A stretch of 64,000 nucleotides of DNA from Pseudooctadecabacter jejudonensis (GCF_900172275.1 NZ_FWFT01000001.1:868001-932000), one strand, 5' to 3'; shown: positions 10,085 through 20,515, counted from the stretch's first letter. The notes: generated from the sequence alone by a model not told the origin. Numbers and translations are program-made.

Positions 10085-10163
10085 AGTGAATCCTCCTTGA
10101 AGGATATGTGTTTCCAGTTAGGTATTGCCCTCTTAACGTCCCGCTCAAGTCTGAGGTTCCACC

Positions 10164-11069
10164 GTGGCCACGCCCCCGACCCTAGCCAACTGGCTGTCTA
10201 TTCTCGCGCTTGGCCTGATTTGGGGGGCCACGTTTATGGTCGTTGCCATCGCGCTTGAGGGGTACGGCCCCCTCACCGTGGCCTGCGCGCGGACAACTTT
10301 GGGCGCGGTGTCCCTTCTGGTGTTGGTGCGCCTGATGGGACGCGAAATGCCACGCGACCGCCGGGTTTGGACCTACCTTTTGGTGATCGGCGTTTTGAAC
10401 ACCGCCCTTCCGTTTGCCCTGCTGTCATGGGGCCAGCAATATGTGCCGTCCGCCTTTGCGGGCATTTCCATGGCCGCGCTGCCCTTGTTTGTGTTCCCGC
10501 TGGCCCATCTGTTCACCGATGAAAAGATGTCCCTGCGCAAATCACTGGGCGTCACCATCGGCTTTTGCGGCGCGGCCGTGTTGATCGGCCCGCGTGCGTT
10601 TGATTTTGGCGAGGGCAGCGTGGCATTGGCGCAGCTGGCCTGCGTGGCGGCCTCTTTGTCTTATGCGGTGTCCAGCGTGCTGACCCGCCGCTGCCCGCCC
10701 GTCGACAGCATCGCCATGGCCGCGCTGACTTTGGTGGTGGGTGCGGTCTGCCTGATCCCCGCCATGCTGGTGTTTGAGGGCGTGCCCGCCTGGACCACAG
10801 ACCGTGCTGGAACGGCGATCATCTTTCTTGGCCTAGTGCCCACCGCCCTTGCCGCGCTTCTGCGCGTGCAGGTCATCCGGACCGCCGGGTCCGTGTTCAT
10901 GACGTTGGTGAACTATCAGGTCCCCGTCTGGTCCATGGTTTTCGGCGCGTGGATCCTGTCAGAGGCCCTGCCCATCCGGTTTTTCGTGGCCCTCGCCCTG
11001 ATCCTGTGCGGCCTTGCTGTCAGCCAATGGGCCAGCCTCCGTGGCGTTTTGCGCGGTCTGCGCGGCTAG
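10164..11069 (+). CDS. DMT-superfamily (EamA) exporter
   Basis: A 301-residue inner-membrane protein with ten predicted hydrophobic helices in two EamA repeats; the first repeat begins [18 protein letters not shown] and the second starts near [19 protein letters not shown]. EamA proteins usually export amino acids or other small metabolites. It starts with GTG at 10164, with TGAGG 7 bases upstream. Its stop overlaps the convergent glmM stop by 4 bases, so any terminator must lie inside glmM. Substrate unknown. Confidence 0.85.
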   Translation: MATPPTLANWLSILALGLIWGATFMVVAIALEGYGPLTVACARTTLGAVSLLVLVRLMGREMPRDRRVWTYLLVIGVLNTALPFALLSWGQQYVPSAFAGISMAALPLFVFPLAHLFTDEKMSLRKSLGVTIGFCGAAVLIGPRAFDFGEGSVALAQLACVAASLSYAVSSVLTRRCPPVDSIAMAALTLVVGAVCLIPAMLVFEGVPAWTTDRAGTAIIFLGLVPTALAALLRVQVIRTAGSVFMTLVNYQVPVWSMVFGAWILSEALPIRFFVALALILCGLAVSQWASLRGVLRGLRG

Positions 11070-12418
11070 GCCGAAACGGAGGCCGCGGCCTCCACCTCGG
11101 CCACAATACCGTCAACCACAGTATGCAACAGCCCGTCGTCCACGCATTCGGCCATGACACGGATCAGCGGCTCAGTTCCCGATTTACGGATCAACAACCG
11201 CCCCTTGCCTGTCAAATCCGCCTCGGCCTGCGCAATTGCCGCCTTGACCGATGACGCGCCCAGCGGATCGGCATCCGCCGCGTACCGCACATTTTTCAGC
11301 ATTTGCGGCACGGTTTCAAAGACTTGCGCCAATGCGGACGCCGATTGGTCCGTCTCAATCATCGCAGACAGAAATTGCAGCCCCGCCAGCAGCCCATCAC
11401 CCGTGGTGGCATAATCGGTCATCACGATGTGGCCCGATTGTTCGCCGCCCAGATTAAACCCGCCCGCGCGCATGGCCTCAACCACATACCGGTCGCCCAC
11501 AGCGGTGCGTTTCAGATGCAGCCCCTTGTCCGTCAAGAACCTCTCCAGCCCCAGATTTGACATCACAGTCGCCACCAACGTTCCGTTGCGCAGCCGGTCT
11601 GTCAGCGCCCAGCGGTGGGCAAAAAGCCCCATGATCTGGTCGCCATCGGCCACTTTGCCAGTCTCATCAAGGATCATCACGCGGTCGGCGTCACCGTCCA
11701 GACAGATGCCCACATCCGCTCCATGGGCCACAATCGCCTCTGCCGCCGTCTGCGGCGCAGTCGATCCGCAGCCTTCGTTGATGTTGCAGCCATTGGGCGC
11801 ATTGCCCACGGGGATCACTGTCGCGCCAAGCTCCCACAAAACCTCGGGGGCGACACGGTGTGCTGCGCCATTGGCGCAATCAATCACAACCTTCAGACCC
11901 GCCAGTGATTTGCCCCCGAGCGTCCCCTTCAGGCGTTCGGCATAGCGGAACCGCCCATCATCGATGCGTTTGGCGCGACCGATGTTCTGGGCCTGCGCGG
12001 GGGCAATCTCACCCTCAAGCAACGCCTCAATCTCCGCCTCCGCCTCATCGCTCAGCTTGAACCCATCAGGCCCGAAAAACTTGATTCCGTTGTCCTGCGC
12101 GGGGTTGTGGCTGGCCGAAATCATGATGCCCAGATCAGCCCGCATGGAGGTCGTCAACATGCCCACCGCAGGGGTCGGCACCGGCCCCAAAAGCAGCACA
12201 TTCATCCCCGTAGAGGTCAGCCCCGCCGTCAGCGCGCTTTCGAACATATAACCGGACAAACGCGTGTCCTTGCCAATCACCACGCGGTGCCCATTGCTGC
12301 CATCGTTGCGGAAATACCGGCCCGCTGCGGCCCCGATTTTCAATGCCATCTCAGCGGTCATCGGATACTGGTTTGCCGTGCCCCGTACGCCGTCGGTGCC
12401 AAAAAACTTACGTGCCAT
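11066..12418 (-). CDS. glmM: Phosphoglucosamine mutase
   Basis: A 450-residue alpha-D-phosphohexomutase converting glucosamine-6-phosphate to glucosamine-1-phosphate on the way to UDP-GlcNAc, hence peptidoglycan and LPS. Markers: start [13 protein letters not shown], the phosphoserine loop [13 protein letters not shown] near residue 100, the metal loop DGDADR near 241, the sugar loop GGEQSGH near 325 and the phosphate loop [12 protein letters not shown] near the C-terminus. Length is standard. It is the last gene of the folB-folP-glmM run, 10 bp after folP. Confidence 0.97.
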   Translation of the reverse strand: MARKFFGTDGVRGTANQYPMTAEMALKIGAAAGRYFRNDGSNGHRVVIGKDTRLSGYMFESALTAGLTSTGMNVLLLGPVPTPAVGMLTTSMRADLGIMISASHNPAQDNGIKFFGPDGFKLSDEAEAEIEALLEGEIAPAQAQNIGRAKRIDDGRFRYAERLKGTLGGKSLAGLKVVIDCANGAAHRVAPEVLWELGATVIPVGNAPNGCNINEGCGSTAPQTAAEAIVAHGADVGICLDGDADRVMILDETGKVADGDQIMGLFAHRWALTDRLRNGTLVATVMSNLGLERFLTDKGLHLKRTAVGDRYVVEAMRAGGFNLGGEQSGHIVMTDYATTGDGLLAGLQFLSAMIETDQSASALAQVFETVPQMLKNVRYAADADPLGASSVKAAIAQAEADLTGKGRLLIRKSGTEPLIRVMAECVDDGLLHTVVDGIVAEVEAAASVSA

Positions 12419-12428
12419 GTGGGTCGCC

Positions 12429-13424
12429 CTAACTTACTGCCATGTGCAGGCTCAGCGCCTGTCTTGTCTCTTTGGTATCATGGACGCGCAAGATTTGCAC
12501 ACCCTGACGCACCCCATGCAGCGCCACCGCGATGGAACCGGGCGCACGGTCGCGGGCCTCGGGCGCGGCCCCCAAGGTTCCGATGAACCGTTTGCGGGAT
12601 GCCCCCAGCAAAATCGCACAGCCAAGGCTATGAAAGATTGACAGATTTTTGAGAAGGACAAGGTTGTGATCCAACGTCTTACCAAACCCGATACCCGGAT
12701 CGACGATGATCTGATCACGGCGAATTCCTGCCGCCTCGGCCACGGCCACGCGGGCCTCAAGAAAGTCATAGACGTCCAGCACCACATCTTCATAGGTCGG
12801 ATCGTCCTGCATCGTGGCAGGATCGCCCTGCGCATGCATCAAACAGCATGGCGCACCGGCGGCTGCCGTGACCTCTGCCATGGCCGGATCAAAGGTGAAG
12901 GCCGCCACGTCATTGACCACATCGGCCCCCGCCGTCAGCGCGGCCTGCGCCACAGGCGCTTTGCGCGTGTCGATGGATATGGGCGTGGTGTCTGCGGCCC
13001 GGATCGCGGCAATCACGGGGGCTGTGCGGGCAATCTCGTCGGCCTCGTCCACAAAAGCCGCCCCCGGCCGTGTGCTTTCCCCCCCAATGTCGAGGATATC
13101 TGCCCCCTCCGCCACCATTGCCCGCGCTTGCGCCAATGCCGCATCAGGCGCGTTGAACAGCCCCCCATCCGAGAAACTGTCGGGCGTGACGTTCAAGATC
13201 CCCATCAGCCGTGGCGTGTCCATCGACAGGCCAGACACAGACGCGCGGCATGCCGTCAATCGCTCGATTACCGCGCTCGGGGTCTCGTGCAGCGGCACGA
13301 GGGTCCGGGCGCCACCCCGTTCGATCCGCTCCACATGGCTCACCCACGTCCAGCCACCGGCCAGCCGCTCAGCGCCCTTGGGCCGGTGCCCATCCGTCTG
13401 CGGGATCGCACGCCAGTAGGTCAT
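12429..13424 (-). CDS. folP: Dihydropteroate synthase
   Basis: A 331-residue TIM-barrel enzyme joining p-aminobenzoate to hydroxymethyl-dihydropterin pyrophosphate in folate synthesis; the sulfonamide target. Both signature motifs are present: [15 protein letters not shown] near residue 75 and [15 protein letters not shown] near 110; the phosphate site appears as DPGIGFGKT and the end as [11 protein letters not shown]. It is longer than the usual ~280 residues because of about 70 residues ahead of the first motif, a common alphaproteobacterial extension. ATG overlaps the folB stop (ATGA). Confidence 0.95.
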   Translation of the reverse strand: MTYWRAIPQTDGHRPKGAERLAGGWTWVSHVERIERGGARTLVPLHETPSAVIERLTACRASVSGLSMDTPRLMGILNVTPDSFSDGGLFNAPDAALAQARAMVAEGADILDIGGESTRPGAAFVDEADEIARTAPVIAAIRAADTTPISIDTRKAPVAQAALTAGADVVNDVAAFTFDPAMAEVTAAAGAPCCLMHAQGDPATMQDDPTYEDVVLDVYDFLEARVAVAEAAGIRRDQIIVDPGIGFGKTLDHNLVLLKNLSIFHSLGCAILLGASRKRFIGTLGAAPEARDRAPGSIAVALHGVRQGVQILRVHDTKETRQALSLHMAVS

Positions 13425-14341
13425 AACACCCGCACCGGAACGTCCGCCGCATGGGCTGTATCGGGGGCCGCCCCGCCTGCAATGACCAATTCACAAGCCT
13501 GCATATGGTTCGCGAACCATGCCGCCAGCGCCCGTGCATCCGCAGGCTCGGCACTTGGCCCATCGACGGCATCCAGAACCATCTTGGACGGGGCCCAGAC
13601 ACAGATTTGGCCGTTCTTCATGGCCCAATCCAGTTCGGTCATCGTGCCCACGACGACACACCGTTTGTCACGGCCCGCCAGAACCCAGGCGTTTTGCTCA
13701 ATCGCCAGCAGATCAATGCGACGTTGGGCTTGCTCCACCGCTGCCTGAGGGGCCGCAATTTCCGCCGCGCCGACACAGAAAATAACCGGCGCGTCGCCTG
13801 CGGCCATCTCGTCGATCACACCGGCAACCGCGTCCGACGCCATCACCGCATTCGACAAATACACAACCCGCGGATGCGGATCCTCAACCGTTTCCACCGC
13901 AGCCTCAGGGTTGCCGCCCTTTTCGCGTACGATCTCAACCCCAAGCGAATACGGCCCGCGGTCGATCTTTTCGATCCGCACGAAGACCCGCAAGGCTTGA
14001 GGTTCCAGCAAAATCCGCTCCGCCACGCGGGCGGCCAGCGTTTCCAAAAGGTTCAGACGTTCTGCGCCCAACTCTATATCAATGGCCTCGGTCACACGGT
14101 CATAGCTGAGGATACGGTCCACATCGTCGTCGATCGGGCCCGTCAGCGCCGCGACCTCGACCACCACATTGAACTTGATGCGTTGCAAAGCCCCACGTTC
14201 TTGCTGAAATGCACCGATCTCAACCTCAAGAATGTAATCACGCAGGGAAATACGGTCGCGCAGGCCGCCACTGCCCTCGGGCGCCGTGGCCTCGGCCCGT
14301 TCCGCAGGGTGGGCGAAGGCCAATTTCGTGTCGCTGCTCAT
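13421..14341 (-). CDS. folB: Dihydroneopterin aldolase with C-terminal extension
   Basis: A 306-residue protein. Residues about 28-135 form a FolB domain (IGAFQQERGALQRI, ILSYDRVTEAI, the catalytic LLETLAARVAERIL glutamate, and the lysine in VRIEKIDRGPYSLGVEI), which cleaves dihydroneopterin to 6-hydroxymethyl-dihydropterin. Residues about 140-306 are an additional domain I do not recognise, with alternating strands and helices (VVYLSNAVMASDAV, APVIFCVGAAEIAA, WVLAGRDKRCVVV). Normal FolB is about 120 residues. The extension is shared, as far as I recall, with other Rhodobacteraceae. It heads folB-folP-glmM; no folK is present in the window. Confidence 0.88.
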   Translation of the reverse strand: MSSDTKLAFAHPAERAEATAPEGSGGLRDRISLRDYILEVEIGAFQQERGALQRIKFNVVVEVAALTGPIDDDVDRILSYDRVTEAIDIELGAERLNLLETLAARVAERILLEPQALRVFVRIEKIDRGPYSLGVEIVREKGGNPEAAVETVEDPHPRVVYLSNAVMASDAVAGVIDEMAAGDAPVIFCVGAAEIAAPQAAVEQAQRRIDLLAIEQNAWVLAGRDKRCVVVGTMTELDWAMKNGQICVWAPSKMVLDAVDGPSAEPADARALAAWFANHMQACELVIAGGAAPDTAHAADVPVRVL

Positions 14342-14437
14342 GTCGCGTCCTTACATCCGATCTCGCTCGGATACTAAGAGGAGTGCCCACAAACAAGGGG
14401 CAAGCAGCGCCGCCTGCCCCTCCAATCGCGACCTGTT

Positions 14438-15100
14438 TTAGCCTTGGCGGTAGAAGTGGTGTGCGCCGATGGTGGTGGTGCGCGGAAAGATTCGCGCCCA
14501 GCGAGGGTTCACCGCGCGGGTGTGATAATAAAGCGCCCCATCGGTCAGTTCACGAGGGGCGCCATCCATCAGAAGGCGGGCCACCTTTCCGACCCGTTCC
14601 CATGAGGCCTGTTCGTGGATCTGTTCGGGCCGCCCATCGCAGGTGTATGTGAACTGGCAGGCGTAGATGCGCCCAGTGCCCTGGTTGATCACACCACACA
14701 GCGTGCTTGGAAAGCGGGCGCTGTCCACACGGTTCATGATGACTTCGCCCACCGCAAACAAGCCCCGCGCACTTTCGCCGCGCGCTTCGAAATACAGGGC
14801 CTCCGCCAGGCAGCGCCATTGTTCGCCGCCAGATGCTGTCGGCTGGGAGGCAAGGAAAGCGTTGTCATAGGTGATGATGTCAGGTGCCGTCGGGATATTG
14901 CGCGCCGATGCGGGGGGCAAGGCCGTCAATGCCGCCACACGGGCCGATGGAACCTCTGCAATCGCTGTGCGTTCCTGACCCAGAAGCGCGCTCAGCCGCG
15001 CGGCCAGAACCTCATCCGCCTGTGCTGAAGTCACACTGGCCGCAACAGCCAAACCCGCACCTGCAAGGCGCACCCAGCGCCCGAACATCGCTTTGAACAT
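14438..15100 (-). CDS. Secreted cell-wall hydrolase (SleB/Hydrolase_2 family)
   Basis: A 220-residue protein with a signal peptide (WVRLAGAGLAVAASVTSAQA, cleavage near residue 30) and a C-terminal Hydrolase_2 domain (about residues 105-218) of the SleB/CwlJ lytic family. Signatures are CLAEALYFEARGE with the catalytic glutamate, GEVIMNRVDSARFP, and FTYTCDG. It is expected to cut or remodel peptidoglycan in the periplasm. I chose the ATG at 15100; longer frames to 15436 start inside non-coding DNA and lack a secretion signal at the N-terminus. It sits between the PPDK-like gene and folB on the same strand. Confidence 0.88.
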   Translation of the reverse strand: MFKAMFGRWVRLAGAGLAVAASVTSAQADEVLAARLSALLGQERTAIAEVPSARVAALTALPPASARNIPTAPDIITYDNAFLASQPTASGGEQWRCLAEALYFEARGESARGLFAVGEVIMNRVDSARFPSTLCGVINQGTGRIYACQFTYTCDGRPEQIHEQASWERVGKVARLLMDGAPRELTDGALYYHTRAVNPRWARIFPRTTTIGAHHFYRQG

Positions 15101-15293
15101 ACCCGTTCCCCAATAACGCGCGGCGGTCCGCGCAATCTTGGGCGTCTTTAAAAGGTTCAACCGGCTTCGTCCACCCACCCCAGCTGCGTCAAAGCTGCGT
15201 ATCACGCAATTGCGATCTGGCCACCTAGGATCAGGGAGCGTCGGGCCTAGCGCCTTGAAACCAAAGATATCTTTATACGCGCGGCCTGCGGCC

Positions 15294-17843
15294 CTACCGC
15301 CCGATTTTGTCTTTGACGGCCAGCTGGGCGGCGGAAAGCCGCGCAACCGGCACGCGAAACGGCGAACATGAAACATAGTCAAAGCCCTGCGCACGACAAA
15401 AAGCGATGGCCGCCGTGTCGCCGCCATGTTCGCCACAAATCGACAAAGTCACATCAGGTCTGCCTGCGCGTCCCCGTTCGGCGCCCAGCTTCAACAACTC
15501 CCCCACACCGTCCAGATCAAGGGTGTGGAACGGATCCTCTTCATAGACACGCAGCTTGACATAATCGGACATAAAGCGGCCCGCGTCATCCCGTGAAAGG
15601 CCGTATGTCATCTGCGTCAGGTCGTTGGTGCCGAACGACAGGAACGTCGCATGTTCCGCAATATCCTGCGACCGCATCGCGGCACGCGGCGTCTCAACCA
15701 TCACACCCAGTTTGTAATCAAAATCAACGCCGGTTTCTGTGCGCACCGCCGCCGCCACGGATTCGATGCGGCTTTCGATCAATTCCACCTCACGTTTGGC
15801 GCTGACCAGCGGCACCATGATCTCAGGGACGACAACATTGCCCTCATCGGACACGGCCACGGTGGCCTGAAAGATCGCACGCGCCTGCATGTCGTAAATC
15901 TCGGGCACCGTCAGGCCCAGCCGGACGCCGCGCATGCCCAACATGGGGTTGTATTCGGTCAAATCCTCAACCCGCGCGGTGACCTCGGCCATGGGCACAT
16001 CCAACAGCTCCGCCAGATCGCGCAGGCCGGATTTACCCGCGGGCAGGAATTCATGGAGCGGCATGTCAAACAGACGAATGCAAACAGGCTGCCCCTGCAT
16101 GATCTGAAACAGCTCTTTGAAATCAGACCGTTGCAGCGGCATCAGCCGTTCCAGCACCGCAGCGCGGCCCTGCGCGGTGTCCGCGAAAATCATCTCCCGC
16201 ATCAGATCCACGCGGTCGCCGTCAAAGAACATATGTTCCGTTCGGCACAGCCCGATGCCTTGCGCCTTGAAATTATGGGCCGTCTTGGCATCTGCAGGCG
16301 TGTCAGCATTGGCCCGAATGCCAATATCGCGCACATCATCCGCCCAGGACAGCAGCGTCTGGAACGCATCATCAAGCGCGGCCTCCAACATCCGAGGCTC
16401 CCCCGCCAACAGCTGACCGGTCGTGCCATCCACCGTCACAATGTCACCGGCGGCAAACACCCGCCCGTCGGGGGCCGTGATGGTGCGGTGGCGCTCATCC
16501 ACGTCCAGATCACCCGCCCCCACAATGCACGGCAGACCGATGCCCCGCCCGATCACGGCGGCATGGCTTGTGATGCCCCCGCGCAGGGTGACGACAGCGG
16601 CGGCGGCATGCATGCCGCGAATGTCCTCGGGCGTGGTTTCGCGGCGCACCAACACGCAGGCCTCAGCACGGGCGGCACTGGCCTGCGCCTCATTGGCGCT
16701 AAAGACAAGCTGGCCGCGCGCCGCACCGGGGCTGGCCGGAATGCCGCGCACGATCACATCGCGGGTGGCATCCCGCGCAATCTGACGGTGCAGCAATTCA
16801 GACAGGGCCGCAGGCTGCACCCGCATCACCGCCTCTTGTCGCGGGATCACGCCACTTTCGGCCAGATCAACGGCGATCCGCACGGCGGCCTGCGGGCTGC
16901 GCTGCACACGCACCGCGTCCAGAATGGTCAACTGGCCGTCGCGCAAAATGAACTTGATCTCCATTTCCTCGCGCAGACGCAATCGCCCCAAAGCGCCGAA
17001 TTCAATCAATGTGGCAAAGGCCTCGGGCGCTTGATCCTGCAACGATGGCCCGCGCGGATCACGTGTCAGAAACAGCGCGTCCTTGGCATCGCGCAGCGTT
17101 TCGGAATGCAGGGCCTGCGGCACGAAACGGCCGTTGATTTGTTCTGCGCCCGTGGCGCTGTCGACGAACTGGATGACACCAGATCCACACACGCCCTCCC
17201 CCACGGCCAGCGCCATGCCCTGCACAACCAGCCCCAGCCCCGCATCCGCAGGCGCGCCCTTGGCTTGCCGCAACAGGCGCGCGGTCGTGCCTTCCCAGGT
17301 GCGCGCCATGGACCGCAGCACCTCGGCCAACTGCTCTGCGACGTTTTGCGGGAATTCCGCGTCCATCTCGGCCTCATAGGTGTTCAGCATCGCGCGCAAG
17401 GCATCCGCAGACGGATGATCGGGCAGATAAAACTCCTCAGGGTCCAGCCGCGCGACCTCAACCGCGAAAGACTGGATATATCGCATGTAGATGCGCGTGG
17501 CCGCCTCTGCCCCCAGCGCCTCAGACAATTCCGCATGTTTGGCGTCGTTCATCCCGATGTTGAGCATGGCCCCAGGCCCGCCCCAATCGGGATCCATGCT
17601 GGAGGGGCGCACGGACAGCAACGGCGCCTCCTCAAAATGACGCAGGATTTGCGGCGTATCCACGGCCTGACCACCCGCAATCGCGCGCACCGCATCAAAC
17701 GACAGCGCCACCGTGGTCGGCACCGGCATATCCAGCCGGATCAGCCGCTGCAGACATTTCGCCCGCCCACCATGAATGTCCGCGGCCATCGGCGCGGTCT
17801 TGGTGACAAGGCACAAATCCTTGAGTGTAATTACTTTCTGCAC
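15294..17843 (-). CDS. ppdK: Pyruvate phosphate dikinase-like protein with divergent ATP-grasp
   Basis: An 849-residue, three-domain protein: ATP-grasp-like N-terminus (to about 340), phosphohistidine swivel (about 380-490) and PEP/pyruvate TIM barrel (about 500-845). The swivel is intact, with H427 in RGGITSHAA and the regulatory threonine two residues before it; the barrel keeps RLFDMPLHEF, FGTNDLTQMTYGLSRDD and the catalytic cysteine C803 in SICGEHGGD. The N-terminal site is unusual: GGKG reads GGRAK, VRSGA reads VRPSS, and the usual LQTR ATP-contact segment is LDAVR. So PEP chemistry looks possible but classic ATP/phosphate use is doubtful. GTG start with GGAGGAG 7 bases upstream. Lies 68 bp after glyS. 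Confidence 0.82.
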   Translation of the reverse strand: MQKVITLKDLCLVTKTAPMAADIHGGRAKCLQRLIRLDMPVPTTVALSFDAVRAIAGGQAVDTPQILRHFEEAPLLSVRPSSMDPDWGGPGAMLNIGMNDAKHAELSEALGAEAATRIYMRYIQSFAVEVARLDPEEFYLPDHPSADALRAMLNTYEAEMDAEFPQNVAEQLAEVLRSMARTWEGTTARLLRQAKGAPADAGLGLVVQGMALAVGEGVCGSGVIQFVDSATGAEQINGRFVPQALHSETLRDAKDALFLTRDPRGPSLQDQAPEAFATLIEFGALGRLRLREEMEIKFILRDGQLTILDAVRVQRSPQAAVRIAVDLAESGVIPRQEAVMRVQPAALSELLHRQIARDATRDVIVRGIPASPGAARGQLVFSANEAQASAARAEACVLVRRETTPEDIRGMHAAAAVVTLRGGITSHAAVIGRGIGLPCIVGAGDLDVDERHRTITAPDGRVFAAGDIVTVDGTTGQLLAGEPRMLEAALDDAFQTLLSWADDVRDIGIRANADTPADAKTAHNFKAQGIGLCRTEHMFFDGDRVDLMREMIFADTAQGRAAVLERLMPLQRSDFKELFQIMQGQPVCIRLFDMPLHEFLPAGKSGLRDLAELLDVPMAEVTARVEDLTEYNPMLGMRGVRLGLTVPEIYDMQARAIFQATVAVSDEGNVVVPEIMVPLVSAKREVELIESRIESVAAAVRTETGVDFDYKLGVMVETPRAAMRSQDIAEHATFLSFGTNDLTQMTYGLSRDDAGRFMSDYVKLRVYEEDPFHTLDLDGVGELLKLGAERGRAGRPDVTLSICGEHGGDTAAIAFCRAQGFDYVSCSPFRVPVARLSAAQLAVKDKIGR

Positions 17844-17911
17844 CGCAGCACTCCTCCGCCGCGCACCATAATCAGCTGCGCGGACAGGGCAAGTGTAACA
17901 TCAAGTTGACG

Positions 17912-19945
17912 TTAGCCCTCAAGTTTTCGAAGGTCTGCGACACTCAGGCAGATCGTGCGGATACGGTGCAACAGATTCAGACGGTTACGCCGCAAAAGCT
18001 CTGTGTCCGCGTTGATCTGAACGGCTTCAAAAAAGGCATCAATCGGCGCACGCAGGTCCGCCATCGCGGACATGGCGGCGGCAAAATCCTCAGACGCCAT
18101 GGCGGGCGCGATCTTTGCATCCGCAGCATCAAGGGCCGCAAACAGCGCCTTTTCCGCATCCTCTTCGGCAAATTTGATGTCCGCGCCAAAGGAATATTCC
18201 ACGCCGTCTTTCTCTTCGGCCTGTGACAGGATGTTGTTGGCGCGTTTGAAGCCCTGGATCAGGTTTTCACCGTCATCGGTCTTCAAAAACGCCGCCAGCG
18301 CGCGGGCGCGGTTGACCAACAATAGCAAATCATCCGACCCCGGCATCGCCAATGACGCGTCAATCACATCATGGCTGATCCCCTCATCGCGCAAGTAGAC
18401 CTTGAGGCGGTCGTGGAAGAAGGAGAGGAGGTCGGCGTCCTTCACAAAACCCGACAGCTTCAATGTCAGCGTATTTTCCAACACCAATCGGATCACGCCC
18501 AGCGCCGCACGCCGCAGCGCAAACGGGTCCTTCGACCCCGTCGGCTTTTCATCAATCGCCCAAAACCCGGTGAGTTTATCGAGCTTTTCCGCCAACGCCA
18601 CGGCCACAGACACCGGTGCGGTTGGCACGTCATCGGACGGGCCCAGCGGGGAATAATGTTCCTCAGCCGCAGCGGCCACAGCATCGGACAGGCCCGCTTC
18701 TTTGGCGTAATACCGCCCCATAAGCCCTTGAAGATCGGGGAATTCATAGATCATCTCAGACGACAGATCCGCCTTGGCAAACCGCGCCGCCGCCTCGGCC
18801 TCATCCGCGTCGGCGCCCACCAGCGGCGCCACTTCAGCTGACAGTTTCGCCATCCGGTCCACCAATTCGGCCACCGTGCCCAGTTTGTTGTGGAACGTGA
18901 CCTTGCGCAGGGCATCTGTCCATTCCGTGCCGCCCTTTTTGGCGACCCGCAAATCGTTTTCCCAAAAGAATTTCGCGTCCGACAAACGGGCAAACAGCAC
19001 CTTCTGGTTACCGGCCAAAATCGTGGCCCCGTTGTCCGCCGTTTCGCGGTTGGCGACGGTCACGAACCGCACGACTTGGCCGGTTTTGTCCCGCACGGAA
19101 AAGAACTTCTGGTGCTCTTTCATCGAGGCGGTCAAAACCTCGGGCGGCAGGCTGCGGAAGTCTTCCGCGATGGTGCCCATCAGAACGACGGGCCATTCCA
19201 CCAGCCCGGCCACTTCGGCCAACAGGCCCTTGTCTTCGACCAGCTCCAGCCCTGCGGCAAAGGCCTGATTGGACGCCTCAGACCAGATCATATCCGCCCG
19301 TTCATCGGCCCGCAGAACGACCTTGGCGCGCTTCAACTTCGCCTCATAATCATCGAAAGAGACAACAGAAAATGCATCCGGCGCCAGAAAGCGGTGGCCC
19401 TTGGTCACGTCGCTAGACACGATCCCGTCCACATCGACAGGCACTACCGTTGCACCGGCCTCATCGGTCAGGATGCACAGGATCGAATGCAGCGGGCGCA
19501 CCCATTTCAGGCTGCCACTGCCCCACCGCATGGATTTGGGCCAGGGGAAGCTGCGCACCGTCGCCTCAAGCACCTCAGCGATGATATCGTCCGCGGGGCG
19601 GCCCGTCTTTTCGATGACCGCAAAATAGACCTCACCCTTGCCGGTGTCGCGCACCTGCAAGTCGTCACGGGACACGCCCGCGCCCCGGCAAAAGCCATCA
19701 ATTGCGGGATCCGGCGCGCCGACCTTGGGGCCCTTGCGCTCTTCGCGGGTGTTGGGGCTTTCGGCCGTCAGGCCTTCGACCGACAGTGTCAGGCGGCGCG
19801 GCGTGGAAAAGGCCCCGGCGCTTGCGTAGGTCAGGCCTGCGTCGACCAAACCGTTGGTCACCAATTGCTGCAAATCCTTGGCCGCCTTGGCCTGCATCCG
19901 CGCTGGAATTTCCTCTGAGAAGAGTTCAATCAAAAGATCGGGCAT
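17912..19945 (-). CDS. glyS: Glycyl-tRNA synthetase, beta subunit
   Basis: A 677-residue beta subunit of the bacterial alpha2beta2 glycyl-tRNA synthetase, providing tRNA recognition and an HD-like module. It starts with the family signature MPDLLIELFSEEIPARMQ; other landmarks are FPKSMRWG-like FPWPKSMRWGSG, the MKEHQKFFSV segment and a C-terminal anticodon-binding region with DPFALRRAALGVIR. Length matches the family. It follows the DUF6446 gene by 3 bp in glyQ-DUF6446-glyS order. Confidence 0.96.
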   Translation of the reverse strand: MPDLLIELFSEEIPARMQAKAAKDLQQLVTNGLVDAGLTYASAGAFSTPRRLTLSVEGLTAESPNTREERKGPKVGAPDPAIDGFCRGAGVSRDDLQVRDTGKGEVYFAVIEKTGRPADDIIAEVLEATVRSFPWPKSMRWGSGSLKWVRPLHSILCILTDEAGATVVPVDVDGIVSSDVTKGHRFLAPDAFSVVSFDDYEAKLKRAKVVLRADERADMIWSEASNQAFAAGLELVEDKGLLAEVAGLVEWPVVLMGTIAEDFRSLPPEVLTASMKEHQKFFSVRDKTGQVVRFVTVANRETADNGATILAGNQKVLFARLSDAKFFWENDLRVAKKGGTEWTDALRKVTFHNKLGTVAELVDRMAKLSAEVAPLVGADADEAEAAARFAKADLSSEMIYEFPDLQGLMGRYYAKEAGLSDAVAAAAEEHYSPLGPSDDVPTAPVSVAVALAEKLDKLTGFWAIDEKPTGSKDPFALRRAALGVIRLVLENTLTLKLSGFVKDADLLSFFHDRLKVYLRDEGISHDVIDASLAMPGSDDLLLLVNRARALAAFLKTDDGENLIQGFKRANNILSQAEEKDGVEYSFGADIKFAEEDAEKALFAALDAADAKIAPAMASEDFAAAMSAMADLRAPIDAFFEAVQINADTELLRRNRLNLLHRIRTICLSVADLRKLEG

Positions 19946-19948
19946 GGG

Positions 19949-20515
19949 TCAGTCCTCCGCCCCTGTTTGTTCAAATTCTGCAATGTCGGGGCATGTCTCT
20001 GGCGGGGTATCGCCAGCAAAAAGCGCCTCACCGCACGCATTCAGCTGATGCCAGACAAAGCCGCGCCCGTCCGGGAACACAGCCGCCATCCGGTCCACCC
20101 CGTATGAGATGTTTTCCATGCCGCGAAAGGCCACGGCCTCACCCGTTTCAATCGCTTGGCCCACCTCGCGGGCATCATAGCAATCAAACCAGCCCACCGT
20201 GGTCAGCGGCTCGGCGTTGTCCGCAATCACGTAGGTTTCCGTAAGCATCGCAAGGCTTTGCGGCGTGGTAAAGCAGGCGCGAAACGACAGATCACCAGAC
20301 AGGCGCACACCGTCCTGCACCGTGTCGAGACCCTTTACATTTTCCGCGATAATTGCCTCTAATTCCCCACCCTCAAGCGTCTGAAGTTGTACTTCTCCAA
20401 CCTCAAGCGATGATAATTCTGCCCAGCCTGCGTAGTTTTGCAGATAGATCATTCCAGCGCCGGCCAGCACGCCCGACCCAATGATCGCGGCGATTGCAAA
20501 TTGCGTTTTGTTCAT
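19949..20515 (-). CDS. DUF6446 single-pass membrane protein
   Basis: A 188-residue protein with an N-terminal membrane anchor or uncleaved signal ([20 protein letters not shown], residues about 6-25) and a periplasmic domain containing four cysteines (FRACFTT, WFDCYDA, LNACGEA, PETCPDI) that could form two disulfides. It matches what I recall as DUF6446, found in this position in Rhodobacteraceae. The ATG at 20515 overlaps the glyQ stop (ATGA), and glyS follows 3 bp after its stop, so it is tightly bound into the glycyl-tRNA synthetase operon. Function unknown. Confidence 0.82.
   Translation of the reverse strand: MNKTQFAIAAIIGSGVLAGAGMIYLQNYAGWAELSSLEVGEVQLQTLEGGELEAIIAENVKGLDTVQDGVRLSGDLSFRACFTTPQSLAMLTETYVIADNAEPLTTVGWFDCYDAREVGQAIETGEAVAFRGMENISYGVDRMAAVFPDGRGFVWHQLNACGEALFAGDTPPETCPDIAEFEQTGAED

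Noticed and set aside
15651-17909. 752-codon plus-strand frame antisense to the PPDK-like gene
   Set aside because: Arg/His/Gln-rich composition typical of an antisense shadow; PPDK domains are on the other strand.
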